64,000 nucleotides of DNA, from contig JAOTOM010004749.1 in assembly GCA_034440615.1 (NCBI GenBank), positions 310,001 to 374,000 on the forward strand, read 5' to 3'. The stretch is from Ashinkailepas kermadecensis (lineage: Eukaryota > Arthropoda > Thecostraca > Neolepadidae). Within the stretch, counting starts at the first letter, position 1, and the number at the start of each line of letters is the position of its first letter. This document shows, piece after piece, positions 44,986 through 55,660 of the stretch. The notes beneath the pieces are model-generated. The model saw nothing but the letters and a program-made list of their open reading frames with translations, was not told the origin of the DNA and searched no databases. A program made the position numbers and the translations under genes.

Positions 44986-47710
44986 TCTCCAAATCAAACT
45001 TCGCAGTCGTCCACGACAGTGAAGCTCTCGATCTTTTCGGGCAAGTTGCAACACCTGCATGCAGGTGAATCCGCCACACGGCTAGCTGAAGACTCCTTCA
45101 GCAGAGCAGCACTGCAGTGTGGTGGTCACATCAGCGATCCAGTATAAATCACTGCGGCTGTCCTCATAAAGCCCCACTAGTCGCACCAGATTAGGCTGCT
45201 TTGGCGTGTCAAACGGCGGCAGACTATGCCAAACTGCCGAATACCCGACGTAGATACCGATGACGAATAACATCCGGATCATGTCGAGTCCTTCGGTGCA
45301 TGGTGTGCATGTCCTAAATTACCATCTGTGTTGTTGATATATGAATTGTCTATGTGCGCAAAAGTGCAAACGTTACCTACATATTGCAAAGTGTGCATCA
45401 CAAGTCGTCAATTTTGGCATGTCCGTTCACCAGTTCGCGACCACCTGGGAGCTTCCTGCACGATTTCAGTTGTATCAAACAAAGAGGAGGCCTCGCTAAG
45501 CAGGCTAGCCAGAGTATCAGCATATATAAAACAAGCTTTCGATTTGGGATGATGGGACATCAAAGCTGATGACAAGTTAATCGAATTATGACGTGAAAAG
45601 TAAAGGTGGATTTATCAGACTATGCAAGTGCAACACCAATTTGCCAATTTTATTTCAGCATTTCAAACTCTTGGGTTCCTTTGACACAGTTGTCAACTTG
45701 TAATCTTCGTTAATTTAGAGCCTTGGAACTTCAATATGTTTTTCGGTGCGTCGCAAACCTGAAGGTTTGGAATCCGACGCGCTGCCAAGAGTCCTAGGGG
45801 TCTGGTTCTCTTCGACTGCCTTAGTGACGAAACGTTTGTTTTTATCCGCAATTTCTTGGGTTCTTGATCAAAAAGTGCTGAACCATGGCATATACGCGGG
45901 CCCGCACCCATTGCAAAATTTCTGGTTATAGCTGCTTATAATCTTGAATATTTTGATCTTTCACACAGCTGCGAACATTCAATCTTCTGAATCTTCTGAA
46001 TCTTCAGCAAGCCTCAACGTTATAATCTGGATTCTTTTTATCTTTAGACAAAATTACTGACTTAGAACATTGATTGTTTTCAATCTTTCACAAACCTTAA
46101 CATTTTGAGTTTTGAATCATTTCAATTTATCGACAAAGTTGTGAACTTTTAGTCTTGAATGTTTGGAATTCCGGAATTCCATAGATTCAAGAGCCCAGAT
46201 ATAGGTCAAAATTTTGATTCTGACACTGGGACACATGTTTGGCAGAGACCTAATTGATATATTGAACATTAGTGTTAACTTTTATCGTTGTATGCATTTT
46301 GTATCAGCCCTCTAGATTCTGGATGTCAAGTGTTGGCAATCTTAATAACTCCTCTCCCCAGACGATCGTGGCTAGAAACATCCGTCGGTTGGTGCCGGAT
46401 TAACTTGTCTGGACAGGATTACATATGTCGCAACTCATAGCAAACATCGGACTTACCGAGGCGGGTGTAGTTGTCGTGAGACATCGATATGAGACTTATG
46501 TCGAAGCGTTGGGCACTCGTTATCCAAAGATCACGCGTCCCGAATAGCAATAGGCATCCAACCAGCACCAACCCATGATAACAACCACCCAACCAAAACA
46601 ACCAATGACACGCCTTCCACAAACGGTCGAGTATTTAAACACTTTCTCTTAGTAAACTTGGAAGCAAAGAACAGCATATTCTTAATAATATGCTGCTAAT
46701 AAATAAGTAATAATTAAATCCGATAAAATATTAATAAAGAACAACAGCATTTTCTTGAGAATGTTGTGGTATCCTCGTTATGTCGTTGTTGGACCCCTTT
46801 GCTTATATATAAACTTGGATAAATTCATATTATTTGTGAGATATATATTGTCAGATAGTCCTGTTTCTGTTCCTTGTAGTTCCCGAACCACATAAAGTAT
46901 TATCCGATACATATATATAGTCGTTTAACGTACTATTTAAACTAAGATAGCCCCTCCCAATGCCGATTTTTTCCTGAGCATTTTATGTTTGAAATTTAGC
47001 GTGACATCATATGGAGCTGCCCATCCGAAACTCAGAATTTCAATTAAGGTCATCAGACCCTTGCCCACTGAACATCGTGGCGGACGGCGTGATCCCACCA
47101 GTGCAAACGGCGCACGCCATTTTGCACGTCTGGCACAATGTGTAAGACTGCGTGCGATCAGTACGTGCGGTGGTTCATGTGAAAACAGGCATGACATCGC
47201 TTAGACAACATCTCAAAGGCAGCATGCGCACGTTCCTTCATACAGTGCTGCATCGGCAAACGAGCTGTGAATCACTGTGACCATTCGATGCAGTGCGGGG
47301 CTGACTGTCTACGCCTGACTCGCCCTCTCCTGCATCCCACGGCCGCCGGAAATTACCTGGGAGCTAGGCCGTACCTCGCGCACTGCCACCACGTGCAGTG
47401 ATGTCGTCATGTCAGAATCAGCTGTCCATTGCAGAGAAGAGGTCGCACGTAACTCAGAGTTAGTGCACTGTCTCGGCACGCCCACCAGATGCGGCTGTTC
47501 CCCGGCTTGCTTCATAGGAATCGCGGACAATCCAATGACACCCACTCACGCCACGTGGCAAGACTGACGGCTAGTGGCGCAACCATGTGTACCATGTGCT
47601 TTGCAGTGTGTCATGTAGCGCCAATTGAGATTGCCCATATCTTGTGGATTTTCCATCACACCGCAAACAAAGCACGTGTATTCGGGGTATGTCGCCGCTG
47701 ATGAAACCTT
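44986..47710. other. No recognisable gene
   Basis: Unique-looking, AT-rich between 45900 and 46900. A CAGCATATT inverted pair forms a small hairpin near 46673-46696. No coding signal is recognised. Confidence 0.55.
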
Positions 47711-47842
47711 GCCAGAACGGTGTGAATAGTATCAGAATGGTGTGAATAGTATCAGAATGGTGTGAATAGTATCAGAATGGTGTGAATAGTATCAGAATGG
47801 TGTGAATAGTATCAGAATGGTGTGAATAGTATCAGAATGGTG
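47711..47842. repeat. 20-bp minisatellite, six to seven copies
   Basis: Perfect copies of TGTGAATAGTATCAGAATGG; the first is preceded by GCCAGAACGG. Confidence 0.98.
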
Positions 47843-49330
47843 TGCCGACATTGGTGAAAATCGAAGCCGCGCATGTTGGGGACAACGATACAGTCGTATT
47901 TGAAACGTAATGTTGTGTGCAATGGTTTCAGTTGCTTCAGCACTTTGTCATAAAATGTGTTGGTGCTTAGCCTGGCGAAATATAAACTAATTATGAGACC
48001 TTGCTGTAAAGACAGCTCTTGCAGAGGAGGTCTTGCATCTTTGTCACACCCACTATCGTAACCTGTTCAACTGAGTACTGAGTACAGTCTTCATTTGCCA
48101 TTGACCCCACTTCCTCTTAGCAATTCATCCGTCAGTATTATTTTTCTGCACTGCCCCTGTCGAAATTCTTCCACACCACAGGCTTTGCCCCAGGAGGCGA
48201 GCGGACACGTCTGCCCAACGTGCGGCACCTGTGGCATTAGGCAAATTAACGTTGTAAGAAAACAATCAAACGGAAAAGCCCTATGCTTCATTTTCCTAGC
48301 CCAAGGTTTTGGTCATGAAGGCACACCTATGCGCCACTGAAGGCCATAAAACGCCACTGTACCACCCCAATTATTGCGCCGGCTTGGCCTCCGGCACCTG
48401 CAGCCATGTTCCTGAGCCAGAGCCTGAGCTACGGCAAAATCGTTTGAGGGATGCACTCGAGAAGTCATCACTTACAATTATTTCCTCCGGTGTACTCCCA
48501 GGAGCGTAATCGTTAAATGCAGAAGTGACCGCCGAGCTCAGGTCACGACAGGGTGGACTAGCTCCAGATCCGAACAGGAAGCTCATTCCCTGTCTGCTAC
48601 CGGGCGTCATAAAAAGGTAGTCAAGAGTCAGCCTTATACGGACGGCAGGTGTGTCATGAAGCTCCTCACCACCCTACCGGTTCTGACATCCATCGCCCTC
48701 CTCTATTGTCACGAACTGATGTTTGCTGTGATATAGGGTAACCAGATTGACTTATCGTTATGGATGCTGCCATCGTGGGGCGACAGCATTGGTGAGCGGG
48801 CGGGTCCTTGAATCGTACGATGGTGTGTTTGAAGTGTTCGTCCCGCACACCGTTATGGTCCTCTCACAAATTGCTGGCAAAGTATGGTTCGTGACTCCAT
48901 ATGTCTGCATGAATGAGTTAATTAAATAACCAAACTATGTTGATCTTTTCCAGGATAAACACTGAAGCTGACTTAAAAAATACATAGAACATTAAGATAT
49001 AAAAACATTTCATGTGTAACAAAAAAAAGAACCATGAAACAAGCAAACTTAGCAAACAGTGCATCATTTAACGTTTGTTTTGTGTGCACAGGCTGAGCAC
49101 CGGCGCAAATCTACCACCACTGGTCTTTTGCAATCTGAGATAACGGTGCATTTCTCTGGGATTGGGACCTGGGAACGGTGCATTTATCTGGGATTACTTT
49201 CTTGCTCAGGAAAATGTCAAGTCATGATCTTGCACTCAAGATCTCGCAAGCCAGTTTATCTGTTCGCCTTCATCTCGACTTCATCTCGACAAGGTCCGCG
49301 TGGCGTGTCGCCGCATGACCCCAGCACGAC
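47843..49330. other. Mostly unassigned sequence
   Basis: Apart from the exon candidate at 48476-48593, no feature is recognised. Near 49130-49200 a GGTGCATTT(C/A)TCTGGGATT phrase is duplicated. Confidence 0.45.
48476..48593 (-). CDS. Candidate internal exon of an unknown gene
   Basis: Within a minus-strand frame (48610-48371) the sequence ends at a consensus donor, GTAAGT (48475-48470), directly after GAGGAAATAATT. It is preceded by a pyrimidine-containing stretch (CTACCTTTTT) and a possible acceptor GTAGCAG ending at 48594. The exon would encode about 39 residues, QGMSFLFGSGASPP to GSTPEEII, with no repeats and a natural-looking composition. ATG codons at 48610 and in QGMSF could alternatively be starts. 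I recognise no domain. The opposite strand also has an open frame with a CPTCGTC motif (48095-48340), so strand assignment rests mainly on the donor. Confidence 0.25.
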
Positions 49331-49334
49331 CTGG

Positions 49335-49460
49335 TGTGTGACAGGCCATCACACCTATCTGCGACCTGGTGTGTGACAGATCGTCACACTTATCTGCGAC
49401 CTGTTGTGGGACGGTCGTCACACCGATCTGCGACCCGGTGTGTGACAGATCATCGCACCT
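49335..49460. repeat. 35-bp repeat, cluster A, three to four copies
   Basis: Units of the GTGTGACAGATCGTCACACC type followed by (T)ATCTGCGACCTGT. Each unit has an internal inverted pair, GTGTGAC and GTCACAC. The same unit recurs at 49764-50016. Confidence 0.9.
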
Positions 49461-49462
49461 AT

Positions 49463-49579
49463 ATGTTTGACTGTGGAGCACCACTGCTGTACAACAGTTA
49501 CCACCCGAGCTGCTGCGGCTTCTCGTGTCGATCTTCGGTCGCCACTTACTACGGCACTTGCCTGGCCGAGCCGGACTGA
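49463..49579 (+). CDS. Cysteine-rich C-terminal piece, candidate last exon
   Basis: A short non-repetitive frame between two clusters of the 35-bp repeat encodes MFDCGAPLLYNSYHPS, CCGFSC, then RSSVATYYGTCLAEPD and TGA. Cysteines fall at residues 4, 17, 18, 22 and 33 (C-x12-CC-x3-C-x10-C). Such spacing suits a small disulfide-bonded secreted peptide of the knot type, and a sixth cysteine would be expected upstream. Third codon positions are mostly G or C, unlike the flanking repeats. An AG at 49447-49448 (GTGACAG) could be the acceptor, giving a last exon of about 131 bp. No family is identified. The ATG at 49463 is not preceded by a signal sequence, so it is unlikely to be the true start. Confidence 0.3.
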   Translation: MFDCGAPLLYNSYHPSCCGFSCRSSVATYYGTCLAEPD

Positions 49580-49763
49580 TTTGCGACTCGCCCTGCAGTA
49601 TTTTATTATGAAATGTATGACCAGCGGTGTAGCCGTTCTGTGATTTTGACCTGTTCTGCCCCGCTGCTTTATCATATTAACGCGAGGTTGTAATAGTCAT
49701 AAGTTCATCGTGAATTACCTAAATACAAGTTTGTATCTGTATCTATCTGTATGTGTATCTAGC

Positions 49764-50016
49764 TGTGGCCTGTTGTGTGGCAGGTCGTCACACCTGTATG
49801 TGATCTGTTGCGTGACAGATCGTCACACCTATCTGCGACTTGTAGCGTGACAGATCGTCACACCTATCTGCGACTTGTAGCGTGACAGGTCGTCATACCT
49901 ATCTGCGACCTGTTGTGGAATAGGTCGTTACGCCAATCTGCGACCTGTTTTCTGACAGGTTTTCACACCTATCTGCGACCTGTTGTGTGACAGGTTGTCA
50001 CACCCATCTGCGACCT
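49764..50016. repeat. 35-bp repeat, cluster B, about seven copies
   Basis: Same unit as cluster A, with a spacing of 35 bp (for example GTGACAG(A/G)TCGTCA at 49812 and 49847). Confidence 0.93.
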
Positions 50017-50029
50017 GTTGCACCCGTCG

Positions 50030-50212
50030 GACGGCTGGGCGGCGGCTGGGCGGCGGCTGGGCGGCGGCTGGGCGGCGGCTGGGCGGCTGCTGGGCGGCGG
50101 CTGGGCGGCGGCTGGGCGGCTGCTGGGCGGCTGCTGGGCGGCTGCTGGGCGGCGGCTGGGCGGCTGCTGGGCGGCGGCTGGGCGGCGGCTGGGCGGCGGT
50201 TGGCTGGTCAGA
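50030..50212. repeat. 11-bp GC-rich minisatellite, about 16 copies
   Basis: GGGCGGCGGCT alternating with GGGCGGCTGCT. It grows directly out of the last 35-bp unit. Confidence 0.97.
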
Positions 50213-50870
50213 CGGAGGGTGTGACGGCCGCGGCAGCTGCCGTATGTCGACCACAATCTGCCACGATTAGTTCACGGCTTCACGACGGCTGTCGCGACAA
50301 GGACGACAGTCGGCGCCAGAAATAGGCGCCCACCGACTTCTCCTCTCTCATTTGTACTGCCGACGCGACATGGCCACCGCCCACGCGTTGATACCCCCCC
50401 CGCCACCCTCGTCCCCGGGCCGCAGGTGTTCGCTATTAATGGGCGATGAGCACCGTCATGCACGCCACTCACCCGCTCTGCCTCTCCCTACCGAACCAGA
50501 GGCGTTCGCGTTCGCTGCAGCAGAGAAAGAGTCCCACCAAAGCGCTCCACCCTCACCTCACGGGCACGAGACATTGCTGCTGACGAGGCTGTCTCCAAAG
50601 CGTTCCAAAAGTTGCCAGAGGTGTTCGCAAGTCTGCTGTGTCTGCTGGGCACCACACCACCAGTGGTGAGCTGTGTATGCTGGGCACGACACCACCAGTG
50701 CAGTGGTGCGCTGTGACTTGGCACGCTCACAACACCAGTACGAACTCCGGTAGTCTGCACGCACCACTTACACAACCAGCTATCGTTGGCAAATCATGCC
50801 GATAAATTCTTCACGTGCGTCAGAATCGCATCGGCTGCACACGGTTTCCTTGAGATAGCAGCAGATCGGC
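50213..50870. other. GC-rich unassigned sequence
   Basis: A plus-strand frame of 105 codons (50352-50669) is rich in Pro, Ser and His, has no known motif, and is overlapped by minus-strand frames. CACCACCAGTG phrases repeat near 50650-50710. Confidence 0.4.
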
Positions 50871-51095
50871 ATGCGTCACCTCACGCACGGCCGTCGGAGA
50901 TCGGTAGGCGGTACTGTTGATCAGCGTTACCTCACGCACGGCCGTCGGAGATCGGCAGACGGTACTGTTGATCAGCGTCACCTCACGCATGGCCGTCGGA
51001 GATCGGCAGGCGGCGCTGTTGACCAGCGTCACTTCACGCACGGCCGTCAGAGATTGGCAGGCGACACTGTTGACCAGTGTTGGCCGCGGGCTGAT
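50871..51095. repeat. 51-bp minisatellite, four copies
   Basis: TCACGCACGGCCGTCGGAGA recurs at 50881, 50932, 50983 and 51034, each followed by a GGCGGTACTGTTGATCAGCG-like half. Confidence 0.95.
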
Positions 51096-51884
51096 ACACA
51101 CTGACCTGGTACGGCCCAGGCCTGCTATTTGGCATGAAGTGGAGACTGGAGTCTGACCCAAGACTATTTGTAATGCCCTCTCCAGGCATCTATAAACGCA
51201 TACGCTTCTTGTATACTGTGCATTTCTGCGATTGGATATTCAGCTGAAGGAGACCTTTCCTGTAAGGAAAATGAGGAAGATTGTAATCAGTTCACGTTGT
51301 ATGTGTTGACACCGAAAATAGGGCAATCGTAATGATACTTTCGTATTTTCACTTTTGAAGTGTCGGAACAACTGAATTCACAAGTTGTGATGTGATGTCA
51401 TCCCTGTTGCTTTTGAACACATCATCATGTCGTGCGAACACAAATATTTCACATCGCTCACCATTACTTAGTTTGTTTCTAGAAATGCTCTTAAAAACCT
51501 TTGCTGATAAATTCCAAAATTTCGTCCCTGAAAATGGTTTTATAAAACAAATCGTTAGCTCTCTTGTTGACAGTGGCAACGCTCATCTAGATGGTGACCA
51601 CATCAAGGCGTTACCCTTTCAAATCTTAACCAATGGCTTTTGCTTTAAAAAAAAGGTCTAAGTTAGGGCTGGGACACTTTCGAGGTCCGTATCTTGCCAG
51701 AGAAGTGAGCTCAGCCCTGGCCCGTCTAGGGGCTGGTCCATGGCCGACTGGGCCATGGACCTCGTGCTCGTGCTGGTCCGGCGGCGGTGCGGGGGCGAGT
51801 ACTCTGATGGAGGTCCCTGACATAGCGAACTGGCGCGTGCGGCACTCGGCGCCTCCCACCGAAACCGTGCACCGGCGCGGCGGT
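51096..51884. other. Unassigned; contains a 10-bp inverted repeat
   Basis: GTCCATGGCC (51736-51745), five bases, then GGCCATGGAC (51751-51760). The GC-rich frame at 51633-51899 (88 codons) shows no known motif. Confidence 0.45.
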
Positions 51885-52755
51885 GTCGACGACAGGTGAC
51901 GTACGACAGCCGGGTGGAGAGGCATCCGTCAGCGTCAGTGGAGAGACATCCGTCAGCGGCGGCGGTGTCGACGACAGGTGACGTACGACAGCCGGGTGGA
52001 GGGCATCCGTAGCAGTGGAGAGGTAGTAAGCATCCGTCAGCGTGGAAGCATCGTGAGGCATCCGTCAGCGTCAGTGGAGAGACATCCGTCAGCGGCGGCG
52101 GTGTCGACGACAGGTGACGTACGACAGCCGGGTGGAGAGGCATCCGTCAGCGTCAGTGGAGAGACATCCGTCAGCGGCGGCGGTGTCGACGACAGGTGAC
52201 GTACGACAGCCGGGTGGAGAGGCATCCGTCAGCGTCAGTGGAGAGACATCCGTCAGCGGCGGCGGTGTCGACGACAGGTGAGAAAGCCGGGTGGAGAGGC
52301 ATCCGTCAGCGTCAGTGGAGAGGCATCCGTCAGCGTCAGTGGAGAGGCATCCGTCAGCGTCAGTGGAGAGACATCCGTCAGCGTCAGTGGAGAGGCATCC
52401 GTCAGCGTCAGTGGAGAGACATCCGTCAGCGGCGGCGGTGTCGACGACAGGTGACGTACGACAGCCGGGTGGAGAGGCATCCGTCAGCGTCAGTGGAGAG
52501 GCATCCGTCAGCGTCAGTGGAGAGGCATCCGTCAGCGTCAGTGGAGAGGCATCCGTCAGCGTCAGTGGAGAGGCATCCGTCAGCGTCAGTGGAGAGAATC
52601 CGTCAGCGTCAGTGAGAGACATCCGTCGCGCGGACGACAGTACACGACAGCCGGTGGAGAGGCATCCGTCAGCGTCAGTGGAGAGGCATCCGTCAGCGTC
52701 AGTGGAGAGGCATCCGTCAGCGTCAGTGGAGAGACATCCGTCAGCGGCGGCGGCC
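51885..52755. repeat. 24-bp minisatellite inside an 82-bp higher-order repeat
   Basis: The simple unit is GGAGAGGCATCCGTCAGCGT followed by CAGT. It is interrupted by a GTCGACGACAGGTGACGTAC block at 51885, 51967, 52103, 52185, 52267 and 52440. Three of those steps are 82 bp. A run of five or more plain 24-bp units occupies 52480-52600. Confidence 0.95.
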
Positions 52756-52773
52756 CACGGTCACGCATGACCT

Positions 52774-53015
52774 GGACTCTCGCGGGTGTTAAGTGGACTC
52801 CAGCGGGTGTTAAGTGGGATCCTGCGTGTGTTAAGTGGGATTCTGCGGGTGTTGGGTAGGGTCCTGCGGGTGTTAAGTGGACTCCTACATGCGCTAAGTG
52901 AGGTCCTGCGGGTGTTAGGTGGGGTCCTGCGGGTGTTAGGTGGACTCCCGCCGGTGTTTTAGTGGACTCCCGCAGGTGTTAAGTGGACTCCCGCGGGTTG
53001 TGGGTGGCCTCCTGT
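52774..53015. repeat. 21/22-bp minisatellite, about 11 copies
   Basis: Unit CGGGTGTTAAGTGGACTCC plus two or three bases, with strong variation between copies. Confidence 0.9.
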
Positions 53016-53068
53016 AGGAGACGCTCCCGCCGCCGAGCCGCACGTGCCGAGCGGTCGTGCTCGCCGGT

Positions 53069-53905
53069 GACGGGATAGTTCACCACCACTGGCGGGATAG
53101 TTCACTACCACTGGTGGGATAGTTCACTACCACTGGCGGGATAGTTCACCACCCCTGGTGGGATAGTTTACCACCACTGGCGGGATAGTTCACTACCACT
53201 GGTGGGATAGTTCACTACAACTGGCGGGATAGTTCACTACCACTGGTGGGATAGTTCACTACCACTGGTGGGATAGTTCACTACCACTGGTGGGATAGTT
53301 CACTACCACTGGCGGGACAGTTCACTACCACTGGTGGGATGGTTCACTACCACTGGCGGGATAGTTCACTACCACTGGTGGGATAGTTCACTACTACTGG
53401 TGGGACAGTTCACTACCACTGGCGGGATAGTTCACTACCACTGGTGGGATAGTTCACTACCACTGGCGGGATAGTTCACCACCACTGGCGGGATAGTTCA
53501 CTACCACTGGTGGGATAGTTCACTACTACTGGTGGGACAGTTCACTACCACTGGCGGGATAGTTCACTACCACTCATGGGATAGTTCACTACCACTGGCG
53601 GGATGGTTAACTACCACTGGTGGGAGAGTTCACTACCACTGGTGGGATAGTTCACTACCACTGGTGGGATAGTTCACTACAACTGGCGGGATAGTTCACT
53701 ACCACTGGCGGGATAGTTCACCACCACTGGTGGGATAGTTCACCACCACTGGCGGGATAGTTCACTATCACTGGCGGGATAGTTCACTACAACTGGCGGG
53801 ATAGTTCACTACCACTGGCGGGATAGTTCACCACCACTGGTGGGATAGTTAACAACATCGCCAGTGTGGTATCTCGCCTGGCGGGATAGTTCACTATCCC
53901 GCCGG
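53069..53905. repeat. 22-bp minisatellite, about 36 copies
   Basis: Unit GGGATAGTTCACTACCACTG followed by GT or GC. The final unit forms GGGATAGTTCACTATCCCGCC (53883-53903), which is nearly self-complementary. Confidence 0.96.
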
Positions 53906-54017
53906 TGTCAGTCTCTCGCCTGGCGTGCACGGCATCGTCAAAGCTGTGGGAAATTTTTCCTGAGCAGATGTTCCTTGTCCCTAGCCTGACGTGGGAAAAG
54001 TGGAGAAGACATGGCCT

Positions 54018-54575
54018 CGGACACGGGGATCTAACTGCCTGGCGTGCCTCGTCCCTAACGACACGGGGATCTGACTGCCTGATGTGTCTCATCCCTAACG
54101 ACACGGGGACCTCACTGCCTGATGTGTCTCATCCCTAACGACACGGGGATATCACTGTCTGTTGTGTCTCGTTCCTAACGGACACTGGGATCTCACTGTC
54201 GAGTGTGTCTCGTCCCTAACGACACGAGAATCTCACTGCCTTGTGAGTCTCATCCCTAACGACACGATAATCTCACTGCCTTGTGAGTCTCATCCCCAAC
54301 GACACGATAATCTCACTGCCTTGTGAGTCTCATCCCTAACGACACGATAATCTCACTGCCTTGTGAGTCTCATCCCTAACGACACGATAATCTCACTGCC
54401 TTGTGAGTCTCATCCCTAACGACACGATAATCTCACTGCCTTGTGAGTCTCATCCCTAACGACACGGGGATCTCACTGCCTGGTGTGTCTCGTCCCTAAC
54501 GACACGGGGATCTCACTGTCGGGTGTGTCTCGTCCCTAACGACACGAGAATCTCACTGTCTGGTGTGTCTCGTCT
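54018..54575. repeat. 40-bp minisatellite, about 14 copies
   Basis: CTAACGACACG(G/A)(G/T)(G/A)ATCTCACTG followed by CCT(T/G)GTG(A/T)GTCTC(A/G)TCC. Central copies (54230-54450) are homogenised and outer ones are diverged. Confidence 0.95.
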
Positions 54576-54737
54576 CTAACGGCACGGAAGCGCCAGGAAC
54601 ACTTTTACTGACGAAGCCATATAAATTATGTGACTATACAACGCTGGAAAAAGGCCTTCAACACTGGTTATTAGCTCCGTTATATCCCTGCAACACCCAC
54701 GCTAATCGAATACCATACGACGTTTGGCACCACGCAC

Positions 54738-55072
54738 GCATGATATCCTCCCCGGCCCAGCGCACGCGTCATATCCTCCCCGACCCAGGGCACGCGTGAT
54801 ATCCTCCCGGCCCAGCGCACGCGTGATATCCTCCCCCGCCCAGCGCACGCGTGATATCCTCCCGGCCCAGCGCACGCGTGATATCCTCCCGGCCCAGCGC
54901 ACGCGTGATATCCTCCCCGACCCAGCGCACGCGTGATATCCTCCCCGGCCCAGCGCACGCGTGATATCCTCCCCGACCCAGCGCACGCGTGATGTCCTCC
55001 CCGGCCCAGCGCACGCGTGATATCCTCCCCGGCCCAGCGCACGCGTGATATCCTCCCCGGCCCAGCGCAAGT
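54738..55072. repeat. 27/28-bp minisatellite, about 12 copies
   Basis: Unit CAGCGCACGCGTGATATCCT followed by CCCCGGCC, with one- or two-base length changes. Confidence 0.96.
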
Positions 55073-55146
55073 GATGACCTGTCCTTGTGCGGACGACCTG
55101 GCTAGCAGGAAGCACTTTGTGCAGCGCGTCCTTGAGCTGTGATAAT

Positions 55147-55408
55147 TTATACGTGACAGCTACCGAGATCAGTACGAAGCCGCTTCTGCCTCCGCCAGCG
55201 TCGCTCGGCCGCCGCATGTCTCCGCCGCTCTGCTGCCAGCCGGGCGTGAGCCTGGCCTGGAGACCTTGGCGACCTTGGCCGCCTCACGGCGTCGTCTGAA
55301 CACGGCCAGGTCACAGTTCCAGAGCCTCCAGAGCCGCCAGCGGTACAGGGTCCGAGGCCAGGCGGTTCTGGCGGAAAAACGTGGTCTGCGAAGGGCAGGC
55401 GTGAAGTA
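55147..55408 (+). CDS. GC-rich open frame without ATG, candidate exon
   Basis: Between two minisatellites, a frame opens after a TAA near 55146 and runs 86 codons: DSYRDQYEAASASASVARPP, then a Leu/Gln/Arg-rich segment (ETLATLAASRRRLNTARSQF to RQRYRVRGQAVLAEKRG), ending in TAATAG. Third positions are strongly G/C and the composition resembles a charged helix. There is no ATG, so it would have to be an internal or last exon. The minus strand is also open (55169-55471, ending at TAG), which weakens the case. No family is recognised. Confidence 0.2.
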
Positions 55409-55660
55409 ATAGCTGATGTTGCGCCTTGAAACGCAGACCTTTATATACCAAATTGCATTGCAGTGAACCATTGTTGATGTTTAAAAGAAATGAACGAGAG
55501 ATTATTGGTCATCAAAAATACTTTGCCAACTTCGGCGGCGAGAAATGTTAGTAACTACAATGGCATGAAGAGCAATACTAGTTACCAGTGGAGAATCACG
55601 ATGTGGGATGATACATGATAGTCACCTACTCTTGGGCTGATCTCACTGGCGTGCATGAAC
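55409..55660. other. Unassigned spacer
   Basis: Short unique stretch between the GC-rich frame and the 45-bp array. Confidence 0.4.

Noticed and set aside
48095..48340. Zinc-ribbon-like CPTCGTC frame on the plus strand
   Set aside because: A single short cysteine cluster without the second pair expected of a zinc ribbon.
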